Shown here piece by piece: positions 8,058 through 16,359 of a stretch of DNA of 64,000 bases. The first letter of the stretch is position 1; every line of letters begins with the position of its first letter. This DNA comes from Mycobacterium adipatum (GTDB lineage Bacteria; Actinomycetota; Actinomycetes; Mycobacteriales; Mycobacteriaceae). The DNA lies in NCBI RefSeq assembly GCF_001644575.1, contig NZ_CP015596.1, positions 2,108,001-2,172,000 of the forward strand, written 5' to 3'. The notes beneath the pieces were generated by a model. The model did no database searches. It was not told the origin of the DNA and saw only the letters and a list, made by a program, of their open reading frames with translations. A program made the position numbers and the translations under genes.

Positions 8058-11000
8058 GTGGTGGGTGTATCACATGCGGTGAGGGCGAGGAACGCGCCCA
8101 GCTCGATCAGTCCGTCCGGCTGCCCGGGCAGATAGTCGGTCAACCGCGCCGAGCGCACCAGCACCGCCGCATACTTGGCTCGGCTGATCGCCACGTTGAG
8201 CCGGTTCCTGTTCAGCAGGAAGCCGATACCGCGCGGCACGTCGTCGATCGAGGATGCCGTCATCGACACGAAGACCACCGGGGCCTGCCGGCCCTGGAAC
8301 TTGTCCACGGTGCCGACCTGCACATCGGGCAGCCCTGCGGCGTCGAGGCGCCGGCGCAGCAGCACCACCTGGGCGTTGTACGGAGTCACCACCAGGATGT
8401 GCTGCTGCCCCAGCGCGACGGTGCCGTCCTCGTCGGTCCACGGGCAGCCCAGCAGCGCGACGATCTCGGCGATGATCGCGTCGGCCTCCTCGGGGCTCTC
8501 GGTCGAGTTGCCGCTGTGCTCGACGGCCAGCACCCGCACCCCCGGCGCCACACCGTCGAGGCGCCGGGCCGCGCTGACCTTTTCGTAGGCCTGCAGCCGC
8601 CCGTCGTAGGACAGCCGGGACACCGGCCGGCACACATCGGGATGCATCCGGTAGGACACCTCCAGGAAGTACCCGCGTTCCGGGGGCAGCGTGTGGTGGC
8701 CCTCGACCAGCCAGCCCAGCGCCGATTCGTTGACCGGTTCGGGATGGGTGCCCTGACTGACCTGGGGCAGCTGCTGCGGGTCGCCGAGCAACAGCAGATT
8801 GCGCGCGGCGGAGGCCACCGCGATGGTGTTGGCGAGGTTGAACTGCCCGGCCTCTTCGACGACCAGCAGATCGAGGCTCTGCCGCGGGACCCGTCCGTCA
8901 TTGGCGAAATCCCAAGCGGTGCCGCCGATCACGCAGCCGCCGTCCGCCGCGATGAAAGCCGGGTAGTCCTTCTCGGCGATCTGGGACCACGGCACCCCCT
9001 CGCGGGCCTTCTTCTTGCCGACGCGCATCGGGTCGGCCCCGGCACGCACCACACCGTCGAGCAGGTTCTCGACGACGGCATGTGATTGGGCGACCACGCC
9101 GACGCGCCAGCGGTGCGCGTTGACCAGACCCGCGATCACCGCGGCCGAGGTGAAAGTCTTTCCCGTTCCGGGCGGGCCGTGCACCGCCAGATAGGAATTG
9201 TCGAGGTCGAGCAGGGCAGCGGTGATGGTGTCGGCGTGGTCGGTGGGTGTGTCCGGTCGCGGCAGCGGATTCCCGCTGACGGTCCGCGGCGGTCTGCGCA
9301 GCAACACGTCGGTCACCGCGTCCGCCGGCAGGGTGGGCAGCCCGGCCGCCACCGACGCCGCAGTGGCGTCGATGGATTCCTGCAGCGGTCGCGTGTTGAT
9401 GGGCGGCCCGGGAGTCAGCGCGAACGGTAACTGGTCGAACTCGCCACCGTCCTTGGGCTGCCGTTCGCAGACGATGACCGAGGTCGGCACCTCGGGGTCA
9501 TCGCATTCCAGCACGGCCACCGAACCGAACGCACGGCGATCGGGATCCTCGGCCAGCCCGGCCGGCGCGGGTGGATCGTAGAGTGCGTACATGTCCTTGG
9601 CGAGTTCGCCGTTGGCCAGCTCGCCGGTCAGCCGGACATGCCGCTGGGGCTTACGCGCGCGGGGCGGTTGGTGCCAGTCGTTGACGATCTCGGCTTCCTC
9701 GGCGACGAAAACACCGGTGTTGTCCGACCATTCGTCGACCGGGTTGTTCACCCGGTCGAAGTGGCTCCACCAGAAGGGCTTGTCCTCGCGCTTGTGAAAG
9801 CCCCGTGCCGCCGCCACCATCGCGACGGCGGTCTGCTCGACGGTGCGTTCCTCGACACCATCGCCGGCGAACTTCATCAGGGCGCGGTGCACCGCGTCGG
9901 ATATCTCTGCGGCGCCGTCGGGTTCGGCAAGGCGCACCGGCTGTGGGCCGCGCGGCGGCACCTCCGATTCGATGGCGCGGGCCACCAGCCAGTCCCGCAG
10001 CCGACGGGTGGAGCGGCAATCATAGCGGTTGTAGTCCTCGATCTCCTTGAGCACCACCTCCGCGTCGTCGGTGCGGCCCTGTTCCCGCAGCGCGCAGAAC
10101 TTCGCGTACTGGGTGATGGAGTCGGTGGCGGTGGTGACCTCGCCGCTGCGCAACTCGTTACCCATGTAGAGCGGTTCCAGGTACTTGATGCTGTAGCTCT
10201 CGGCGCCGACCCGAATGCTCTTGCGCACCAACGGATAGAGGTCGACCAGCACACCGTTGCGCAGCAGGTCGTCCACCGCGTTCTCGCCGACACCGTAACG
10301 CCCGGCCAGCCGTAGCAGGGTGCTCTTCTCGTAGGCCGCGTAGTGGTAGATGTGCATTTTCGGGTAGCGCCTGCGACGCTTGCGCACCATCTCCAGGAAG
10401 TCGAAGAGCGCCTGACGCTCGTCGGGACGGTTGTGCGCCCAGAACGGGGTGAACTCGTCGGTGACGGTCAGCACGCCCCAGAGGTATTCCAGCCCCCAGT
10501 CCCGGCCATTGCTGGTCCACAACGGGTCGCCCTCGAAGTCGAAGAACAGATCCCCCTTGTCGGCGTCGGGCAGCACCATCAGCGGCTGGGCGTCGACGAC
10601 CTCGAAGGGGGGTTTCACGTTGCCGTTCTCGACGACTCTGTCGGCGATCTGCAGGCGGGCCTGCCCGGTGAGCGCGGCGACGGTGCGCTTGGACAGTTCG
10701 GGGACGGCCCCGTCGTGTGCGGCCAGCTGGTGCACCGTGCTGATGCCGGCGTCGATGAGCCGGGCGCGCTGGCTGGTCCGCATGCCGGCGACCAGCAGCA
10801 GGTCATCGGATTCGGCGACCTGGGCGCTGCATTCGGGGCAGCGGAAGCAGGCCCGCACCCCGTCGTCGGCCCAGGACACCGGGACACCGCCGGCCAGGTG
10901 TGCATCGAGCAGTCGCTGCAGGGCCTCGCGGCGCGGCCGGTATACGGGGAGCAGCTCGTCGACCCGGTAGCTGGAGACCGCGCCGTCGCCGAGCACCAGG

Positions 11001-11509
11001 TCGACCTCGTCGGCGACCGGGACGCCCGCGGTGGCCAGCGCGTCGGCGTAGGCGGCCAACTGGAGCAGCGCCTCCACCTTGACCGAGCGGGCCAGCTTGG
11101 TGTCGCGCAGGCGGTAGCGCCCGCCGCGAGGGCCGGCTTGCAGAGTGAGAAAGTCGGCGAAACCGGCGAACCGGCCGTCGAACATGGCGGCCTGGTAGAT
11201 GGCCGGATCGCGGCGGCGGACGGCGGCCATGGTGTGTTCGGCGGCCGCCGTGAGCCCGGCCACCGTGTAGGCGGGCCTGCCGATCACGGTGACGTCGGTG
11301 GCCTCCCGCATCGCGGCGAGGTGTCGCTGCTCGTGCTCGTGCCCGAGATCGGCCGTGCGGGCCAGCAGCTCATCGTCGGTGCTGACGCGGGGCCCCCAGC
11401 CGAGGCGGGCGTCGAAGGAACGCAGCAGCGCGTATTCACACCGCGCGGCGGCCGCGAGGTCGGAGGCGCTGTAGATCACCAGCCCGCCGGCCCCGTCGTC
11501 TAGGAACAC
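8054..11509 (-). CDS. RecB-like nuclease / RNase H-like / SF1 helicase fusion (Rv1251c-like)
   Basis: 1151-aa multidomain DNA-processing protein, counterpart of M. tuberculosis Rv1251c (about 1139 aa). Region 1, about 10-230, is a TM0106-type PD-(D/E)XK nuclease: ADFLTL then RDTK (Asp136, Lys138), with one early Cys (24) and a CFRCPEC cluster near 221-227 that could hold an iron-sulfur cluster as in Cas4 or AddB. Region 2, about 315-510, has FDFEGDP and YDCRSTRRL, typical of an RNase H-like DEDD exonuclease fold. Region 3, about 760-1145, is an SF1 helicase with Walker A GPPGTGKT (near 778), Walker B VVEEAGQ (near 882), and closing VDKFQGRQ and NVAISRAK motifs. It leads an operon with the FAD oxidase. 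Probably DNA repair or replication-linked; its precise job is not established. Confidence 0.85.
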   Translation of the reverse strand: MFLDDGAGGLVIYSASDLAAAARCEYALLRSFDARLGWGPRVSTDDELLARTADLGHEHEQRHLAAMREATDVTVIGRPAYTVAGLTAAAEHTMAAVRRRDPAIYQAAMFDGRFAGFADFLTLQAGPRGGRYRLRDTKLARSVKVEALLQLAAYADALATAGVPVADEVDLVLGDGAVSSYRVDELLPVYRPRREALQRLLDAHLAGGVPVSWADDGVRACFRCPECSAQVAESDDLLLVAGMRTSQRARLIDAGISTVHQLAAHDGAVPELSKRTVAALTGQARLQIADRVVENGNVKPPFEVVDAQPLMVLPDADKGDLFFDFEGDPLWTSNGRDWGLEYLWGVLTVTDEFTPFWAHNRPDERQALFDFLEMVRKRRRRYPKMHIYHYAAYEKSTLLRLAGRYGVGENAVDDLLRNGVLVDLYPLVRKSIRVGAESYSIKYLEPLYMGNELRSGEVTTATDSITQYAKFCALREQGRTDDAEVVLKEIEDYNRYDCRSTRRLRDWLVARAIESEVPPRGPQPVRLAEPDGAAEISDAVHRALMKFAGDGVEERTVEQTAVAMVAAARGFHKREDKPFWWSHFDRVNNPVDEWSDNTGVFVAEEAEIVNDWHQPPRARKPQRHVRLTGELANGELAKDMYALYDPPAPAGLAEDPDRRAFGSVAVLECDDPEVPTSVIVCERQPKDGGEFDQLPFALTPGPPINTRPLQESIDATAASVAAGLPTLPADAVTDVLLRRPPRTVSGNPLPRPDTPTDHADTITAALLDLDNSYLAVHGPPGTGKTFTSAAVIAGLVNAHRWRVGVVAQSHAVVENLLDGVVRAGADPMRVGKKKAREGVPWSQIAEKDYPAFIAADGGCVIGGTAWDFANDGRVPRQSLDLLVVEEAGQFNLANTIAVASAARNLLLLGDPQQLPQVSQGTHPEPVNESALGWLVEGHHTLPPERGYFLEVSYRMHPDVCRPVSRLSYDGRLQAYEKVSAARRLDGVAPGVRVLAVEHSGNSTESPEEADAIIAEIVALLGCPWTDEDGTVALGQQHILVVTPYNAQVVLLRRRLDAAGLPDVQVGTVDKFQGRQAPVVFVSMTASSIDDVPRGIGFLLNRNRLNVAISRAKYAAVLVRSARLTDYLPGQPDGLIELGAFLALTACDTPTT

Positions 11510-11561
11510 CCACTCAGGCTAGGGGAGACCTCGGACACAGGTGGCCGAGCGGGGGGCGGTG

Positions 11562-12125
11562 TCAGCCGGTGTTGCCGATGAGCTCCACGCCGTTGCCGTT
11601 CCAGCGGAACCGCACCACGCTGTCGAGCCCGGCCACCCCGCCGGTGAACTTCAGGGCGATGGTGTCACCGGTGCTCATGGCCTGGTCGATATCGTTGAAA
11701 CCGTAGGTATCAGGCACCCCGGTCGGGATGAACTTGCCGAGGTGGAACATCACCGCGCGGGTGTTGGCATTGTCGGCGTTGGTGTTCGCCTTGACAATCA
11801 CCACCGACAGCGGCGCGCACTCGTTGTAGTTGCCCGCCAACGGTTCCGGGCTCCACGGCTGATTGCTGCGCGGATCCTTGGGTAGTTCGGAGACCGCGCG
11901 GGTGATCTCCGGGGCGGCCAGATTCACGGCGCACGGATCGGGCACCGGGGTGACCGGGGCCGGGCCGGTCGGGGTGGGTGCGGGCACCGGCGCGCTGGCC
12001 GGCGCCGTCACCGGCGGGCGGTCATCGGGGGTCTTGGAGACGGTGGAATCACTGGATCCGCAGCCGGCCAACACCAGGGCCAGCATGGGGGCGACCGCCA
12101 GAACTGGAGCTCTCAACGCAAGCAC
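11562..12125 (-). CDS. lprE: lipoprotein LprE
   Basis: 187-aa secreted lipoprotein closely matching the M. tuberculosis LprE (Rv1252c) sequence pattern. It has a hydrophobic signal ending in LALVLAGC (lipid-modified Cys22), then a Pro/Thr/Ala-rich linker, then the conserved domain from DPCAVNLAAPEI through NYNECAPLSVVIVKANT to VRFRWNGNGVELIGNTG. Start chosen as GTG 12125 because it gives a compact signal peptide; ATG at 12158 (198 aa) is an alternative. It diverges from deaD, sharing the promoter region 12126-12200. Envelope location is well supported; function unknown. Two Cys in the mature part could form a disulfide. Confidence 0.85.
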   Translation of the reverse strand: MLALRAPVLAVAPMLALVLAGCGSSDSTVSKTPDDRPPVTAPASAPVPAPTPTGPAPVTPVPDPCAVNLAAPEITRAVSELPKDPRSNQPWSPEPLAGNYNECAPLSVVIVKANTNADNANTRAVMFHLGKFIPTGVPDTYGFNDIDQAMSTGDTIALKFTGGVAGLDSVVRFRWNGNGVELIGNTG

Positions 12126-12200
12126 CTCACAGGGTCGAACCGTACCCGTGGCGGCCATCCGTCCGGGCGAGGCCCGGTCACGCTCTAGACTGCTCATGAA

Positions 12201-13883
12201 ATGACGTCGCCTGATGAAGCCACCCCCGCCGCCGAACTGACCTTTGCTGACCTGCAGATTCACCCATCGGTGCTGCAGGCCGTCACCGACGTCGGCTACG
12301 AGTCGCCGTCGGCGATCCAGGCCGCCACCATCCCGCCCATGCTGGCCGGCTCCGACGTTGTCGGCCTGGCCCAGACCGGAACGGGTAAGACCGCGGCCTT
12401 CGCCATCCCGATCCTGTCCAAGATCGATGCCGCCAGCAAGAACACCCAGGCCCTGGTCCTGGCGCCGACCCGCGAACTCGCGCTGCAGGTGGCCGAGGCC
12501 TTCGGCCGTTACGGCGCGCACCTGCCGGGCATTCAGGTGCTGCCCATCTACGGCGGCTCGTCCTACGGCCCGCAGCTGGCGGGATTGCGGCGCGGGGCGC
12601 AGATCGTGGTGGGCACCCCCGGTCGCGTCATCGACCATCTGGAGAAGGGCAGCCTGGACCTCTCGCACCTGGACTACCTGGTGCTCGACGAGGCCGACGA
12701 GATGCTGCAGATGGGCTTCGCCGAGGACGTCGAGCGCATCCTGGCCGACACACCCGAGTACAAGCAGGTCGCCTTGTTCTCCGCGACCATGCCGCCGGCC
12801 ATCAAGAAGATCACCAGCAAGTACCTGCATGATCCGGTCGAGGTCACCGTCAAGTCCAAGACGCAGACCGCCGAGAACATCACTCAGCGCTACCTGCAGG
12901 TGTCCTACCCGCGCAAGATGGATGCGCTGACCCGGCTGCTGGAGGTCGAGGAGGGCGACGCGATGATCGTGTTCGTCCGCACCAAACAGGCCACCGAGGA
13001 GGTCGCCGAGAAGTTGCGCGCGCGGGGATTCGCCGCGGCCGCCATCAACGGCGACATCCCGCAGACTCAGCGCGAGCGCACCATCGCGTCGCTCAAGAGC
13101 GGTGCCATCGACATCCTGGTGGCCACCGACGTGGCCGCCCGCGGGCTGGACGTGGAACGCATTTCGCACGTGGTGAACTACGACATCCCGCATGACCCGG
13201 AGTCCTACGTGCACCGCATCGGGCGTACCGGCCGCGCCGGACGCTCGGGCACCGCCCTGCTGTTCGTGACCCCGCGGGAACGCCATCTGCTCGGTTCGAT
13301 CGAGCGCGTCACCCGCCAGAAGCTGGTCGAGATGCAGCTGCCGTCGGTGGACGATGTCAACGCGCAGCGCGTGGCGAAGTTCAACGACTCGATCAGCGAA
13401 TCGCTGAACTCCCCGGGGATCGATCTGTTCCGGCGCCTCATCGAGGACTACGAGCGCGAACACGACGTGCCGTTGGCCGATATCGCGGCCGCGCTGGCGC
13501 TGCTGTCCCGCGACGGGGAAGCATTCCTGATGACCGAGCCGCCACCGGAGAAGCGCAAGGAGCGCACCGAGCGGGCGCCGCGCGAGGATGGTCCGGGCCG
13601 TAAGAAGCACAGCACCCGCACCGATCTGGCGACGTACCGGATCGCGGTGGGCAAACGGCACAAGGTGGCACCCGGAGCGATCGTCGGCGCCATCGCCAAC
13701 GAGGGCGGCCTGAACCGTAGCGACTTCGGACACATCAACATCAAGGTCGATCACTCGCTGGTGGAGTTGCCCGCCAAGTTGCCGCGGGAGGTCTACAAGA
13801 AGCTGGAGAACACCCGCATCCAGGGTCTGCTGATCAATCTGCAACCGGAACGGAGCAGCAAGCCCCGTCGCAAGGACTCGTGA
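12201..13883 (+). CDS. deaD: DEAD-box ATP-dependent RNA helicase
   Basis: 560-aa RNA helicase (Rv1253-like, about 563 aa) that unwinds structured RNA in ribosome assembly and cold or stress adaptation. All core motifs are present: Q motif near 33-40, Walker A AQTGTGKT (57-64), PTREL (89-93), DEAD (163-166), SAT (194-196) and HRIGRTGRAGR near 337. The C-terminal third has a basic linker (KRKERTERAPRE) and a DbpA/CsdA-type RNA-binding domain from about 475 to 550, ending in a Lys/Arg tail. A -10-like TAGACT at 12186 would give a nearly leaderless message. The stop overlaps the acyltransferase start (GTGA, 13880-13883). Confidence 0.92.
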   Translation: MTSPDEATPAAELTFADLQIHPSVLQAVTDVGYESPSAIQAATIPPMLAGSDVVGLAQTGTGKTAAFAIPILSKIDAASKNTQALVLAPTRELALQVAEAFGRYGAHLPGIQVLPIYGGSSYGPQLAGLRRGAQIVVGTPGRVIDHLEKGSLDLSHLDYLVLDEADEMLQMGFAEDVERILADTPEYKQVALFSATMPPAIKKITSKYLHDPVEVTVKSKTQTAENITQRYLQVSYPRKMDALTRLLEVEEGDAMIVFVRTKQATEEVAEKLRARGFAAAAINGDIPQTQRERTIASLKSGAIDILVATDVAARGLDVERISHVVNYDIPHDPESYVHRIGRTGRAGRSGTALLFVTPRERHLLGSIERVTRQKLVEMQLPSVDDVNAQRVAKFNDSISESLNSPGIDLFRRLIEDYEREHDVPLADIAAALALLSRDGEAFLMTEPPPEKRKERTERAPREDGPGRKKHSTRTDLATYRIAVGKRHKVAPGAIVGAIANEGGLNRSDFGHINIKVDHSLVELPAKLPREVYKKLENTRIQGLLINLQPERSSKPRRKDS

Positions 13884-15034
13884 CGGCGCAGCAACAGGCC
13901 CAGGGGGGTCTGGAGTCCGTCTCGAGCACCGAGCGTGTCGCCGCGCTCACCGGTGTCCGCGCCGTCGCCGCGCTGCTGGTGGTGCTCACGCATGCCGCGT
14001 ACACCACCGGCAAGTATCCGCAGGGCTACACCGGGTTGGCGCTCTCCCGCGCCGAGATCGGGGTGCCGATCTTCTTCGTGCTGTCCGGTTTCCTGTTGTT
14101 CCGGCCGTGGGTGAGGGCTGCCGCCGCGGGGGCGGCACCGCCCTCGGTGCGCCGGTACGCCTGGCACCGGGTGCGCCGGATCATGCCGGCCTATGTGGTC
14201 ACCGTGCTGGCCGCCTATGCGCTCTACCACTTCCGGCATGCCGGACCCAACCCCGGCCACACCTGGGAAGGGTTGCTGCGCAACCTTTCTCTGACCCAGA
14301 TCTACGCCGACAACTACGTCTACCGGTTCCTGCACCAGGGCCTCACCCAGATGTGGAGTCTGGCGGTCGAGGCGGCGTTCTATGTGGCACTGCCGGCACT
14401 GGCCTGGCTGCTGCTGGTGCTGTTGTGCCGTCGCGTCTGGCGTCCCGCGCTGCTGCATGCCGGGCTGGCCGTGCTGTTCGCGGTGAGTCCGGCCTGGCTG
14501 GTGCTGGTGCACACCACCGATTTCCTGCCCGACGGCGCCCGGTTGTGGCTGCCGACCTATCTGGCGTGGTTTGTCGGCGGCATGCTGCTCGCGGTCCTGG
14601 AGGCTCGGGGCGCGCGCGCCTATGCGCTGGTGTGCATCCCGTTGGCGGTGATCAGTTATCTCATCGCGTCGACGCCGATCGCGGGGGAGCCGACCACCTC
14701 GCCCGCGCTGCTGAGCGAGGCCATCGTCAAGACGATCTTCTATGCGGCGATCGCCACCCTGGTGGTGGCGCCGTTGGCGCTGCCGGGGCCGACGCGCGCG
14801 GGGGACCGGTCCTGGTATTCGCGGTTGCTGGCCAGCAGGCCGATGGTGTTCCTCGGGGAGATTTCCTATGAGATCTTCCTGATTCACCTGGTGGTCATGG
14901 AGGTGGTGATGGTCGAGATCCTGCGCGACCCGGTGTACACCGGGTCGATGACGGCGCTGTTTCTCGGCACCATGGTGGCGACGATTCCGTTGGCCTGGCT
15001 GCTGCACCGCTTCACCCGGGTGCGCGACCGGTAG
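13880..15034 (+). CDS. acyltransferase family 3 membrane protein (Rv1254-like)
   Basis: 384-aa multi-helix membrane protein of the OafA/YrhL-type acyltransferase-3 family, matching Rv1254 (about 383 aa) in length and position. The N-terminus shows the family pattern LTGVRAVAALLVVLTHAAY with the conserved Arg and the catalytic-type His. About ten hydrophobic segments follow, with LSGFLLFRPW near residues 71-80. Such enzymes O-acylate sugars, lipids or peptidoglycan precursors at the membrane; the substrate is unknown. The GTG start overlaps the deaD stop, so translation is coupled to the helicase. The gene ends 51 bases before the next start, leaving room for the iron-regulated promoter. Confidence 0.82.
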   Translation: MTAQQQAQGGLESVSSTERVAALTGVRAVAALLVVLTHAAYTTGKYPQGYTGLALSRAEIGVPIFFVLSGFLLFRPWVRAAAAGAAPPSVRRYAWHRVRRIMPAYVVTVLAAYALYHFRHAGPNPGHTWEGLLRNLSLTQIYADNYVYRFLHQGLTQMWSLAVEAAFYVALPALAWLLLVLLCRRVWRPALLHAGLAVLFAVSPAWLVLVHTTDFLPDGARLWLPTYLAWFVGGMLLAVLEARGARAYALVCIPLAVISYLIASTPIAGEPTTSPALLSEAIVKTIFYAAIATLVVAPLALPGPTRAGDRSWYSRLLASRPMVFLGEISYEIFLIHLVVMEVVMVEILRDPVYTGSMTALFLGTMVATIPLAWLLHRFTRVRDR

Positions 15035-15047
15035 ACCTCGGTACAAT

Positions 15048-15066
15048 TTAGGGTACGCTAACCTAA
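15048..15066 (+). promoter_or_regulatory. IdeR iron box upstream of the siderophore-interacting protein
   Basis: The 19-mer TTAGGGTACGCTAACCTAA matches the IdeR consensus (TTAGGTTAGGCTAACCTAA) at 16 of 19 positions. It lies directly after a good -10 hexamer, TACAAT (15042-15047), and 19 bases before the ATG at 15086. Iron-loaded IdeR bound here would cover the transcription start, giving repression in iron-replete cells. Confidence 0.85.
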
Positions 15067-15085
15067 GTTGAACCGAGGAGGGCTG

Positions 15086-15799
15086 ATGATCGATCTCAAG
15101 CCGCAACGTGGCATCGAGGGTGTCCTGGTCAAACTGTGGCGGGGCGGTGACTACGAACTGACGGTCACCGGCCGCACCGAGATCACCCCGAACTTCCTGC
15201 GGTTGCATTTCACCGGACCAGAGCTGCTCACCGAACGCGCGATCCATCCGACCATGTGGGTCCGAGGCTGGTTCCCGGACGGCTCGCGCTCACATCAGCG
15301 CGGCTACACCCTGGTCAACCCCGATCCCGAGGCCGGCACCGTGGACATCGACTTCGCCATGCACGACGGGGTTGCCACCCGGTGGGCACGCGAGGCGCAG
15401 CCCGGCGACACCCTTGAGGTGACGGTGCTCGGCAGCGATTTCGCCGTCCCGGAACCGGCGCCCGCCGGGTACGTCATCGTCGGCGACACGGCGTCGCTGC
15501 CGGCCATCAACTCCCTGCTGGACGCCATCGGCGACGCTCCCGCCCAGGTGTTCTTGGAGTCCTCACATGACGACGACCGCGAATTGCCCACCGGCCGAGC
15601 CGATGTGACGTGGGTGGATCGCGAGGATGACGGCGGCGCGCTGGTCGAGGCGGTGGCCGCGGCGGCCTTCGATGCGCCGGACCACTTCGGCTGGGTGGCC
15701 TGTGACAACCGCACCACCCGGGCGGTGGCCCGGGTGCTGCGTGAGGACTACAAGATCCCGCGCAAGTCGGTGAAGGCGCGCGCCTACTGGGCCGCCTGA
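15086..15799 (+). CDS. siderophore-interacting protein (FAD ferric-siderophore reductase, ViuB family)
   Basis: 237-aa cytoplasmic flavoprotein of the SIP/ViuB family, expected to reduce Fe(III) bound to imported siderophore. The N-terminal FAD domain (about 20-120) has ITPNFLRLHF and the flavin-binding RGYT. The C-terminal NAD(P)H-binding SIP domain runs from GYVIVGDTASLPAI to the end signature VKARAYWAA. Start ATG 15086 follows GAGGAGG (15075-15081); an upstream in-frame TTG lacks such a site. It stands alone behind an IdeR box. The SIP half of IrtA (18825) is a separate paralogue, so the window encodes two such reductases. The last 16 bases overlap, tail to tail, the end of the TetR gene. 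Confidence 0.88.
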   Translation: MIDLKPQRGIEGVLVKLWRGGDYELTVTGRTEITPNFLRLHFTGPELLTERAIHPTMWVRGWFPDGSRSHQRGYTLVNPDPEAGTVDIDFAMHDGVATRWAREAQPGDTLEVTVLGSDFAVPEPAPAGYVIVGDTASLPAINSLLDAIGDAPAQVFLESSHDDDRELPTGRADVTWVDREDDGGALVEAVAAAAFDAPDHFGWVACDNRTTRAVARVLREDYKIPRKSVKARAYWAA

Positions 15800-16359
15800 G
15801 CCACGCCCGCCACCTGCGGCACGACGAACCGCTCCAGCATCAGGCGTTCGTCGTCATCATCGCGGCCCGGGAACTGCAACAGCGAGATCAGCACCCGCAC
15901 CAGCCAGCGTGCCCGCAGTTCGGCATCGGTCTGATCGCCCATCGAGGCCAGGAATGCCTCGGTGAGCGCTCGGATGACCTCGGAGCGTTCACCCATCTCA
16001 CCGCCGATCGGGCGGGCGGAGCTGGCGAACCATGAAGCCAGCGAAGGGGTTTCGCGCACCCGATGCAGGGCGGCCAGCGCACCCTCGGTCACCCGCCGGT
16101 GCGGATCGGCAATCCCGGCCAGTTGTTCGCCGATTTCGGCGAACAGTCGGAGGGTCTCGCGGTGCACGTAGGCGGTGTAGAGCACGTCCCTGTTCTCGAA
16201 GTAGCGGTACAGGGTCGCCCGCGAGCAGCCTGCGGCCGCGGCGATGTCGTTCATGCCGACCGAAGCGGCGTCGCGGTGGCTGAACAATTCCTCGGCCGCA
16301 TCCAGGATGCGCTCGGCCGCGGCCTCGACGCGCCGCTGCGCCAGCCAGTCGTTGCTCAT
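15784..16359 (-). CDS. TetR family regulator (Rv1255c-like)
   Basis: 191-aa TetR-type repressor. The N-terminal helix-turn-helix runs over about 33-58: VGMNDIAAAAGCSRATLYRYF, with the canonical TLYRYF recognition helix. The C-terminal helical half would bind ligand and dimerise. Start ATG 16359 overlaps the stop of cyp130 (ATGA, 16356-16359). It is the last gene of the secreted protein - cyp130 - tetR operon and probably controls it; a candidate operator lies at the cyp130 start. It corresponds in position to M. tuberculosis Rv1255c (about 202 aa). The gene's 3' end overlaps the convergent siderophore-interacting protein gene by 16 bases. Confidence 0.87.
   Translation of the reverse strand: MSNDWLAQRRVEAAAERILDAAEELFSHRDAASVGMNDIAAAAGCSRATLYRYFENRDVLYTAYVHRETLRLFAEIGEQLAGIADPHRRVTEGALAALHRVRETPSLASWFASSARPIGGEMGERSEVIRALTEAFLASMGDQTDAELRARWLVRVLISLLQFPGRDDDDERLMLERFVVPQVAGVAQAAQ

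Noticed and set aside
11562..13844. Open minus-strand frame of 760 codons running through deaD into lprE
   Set aside because: Only the lprE end has protein-like character. The upstream part is antisense to an unmistakable DEAD-box helicase and is Gln/Arg/His/Gly-rich, the usual shadow of high-GC coding DNA.
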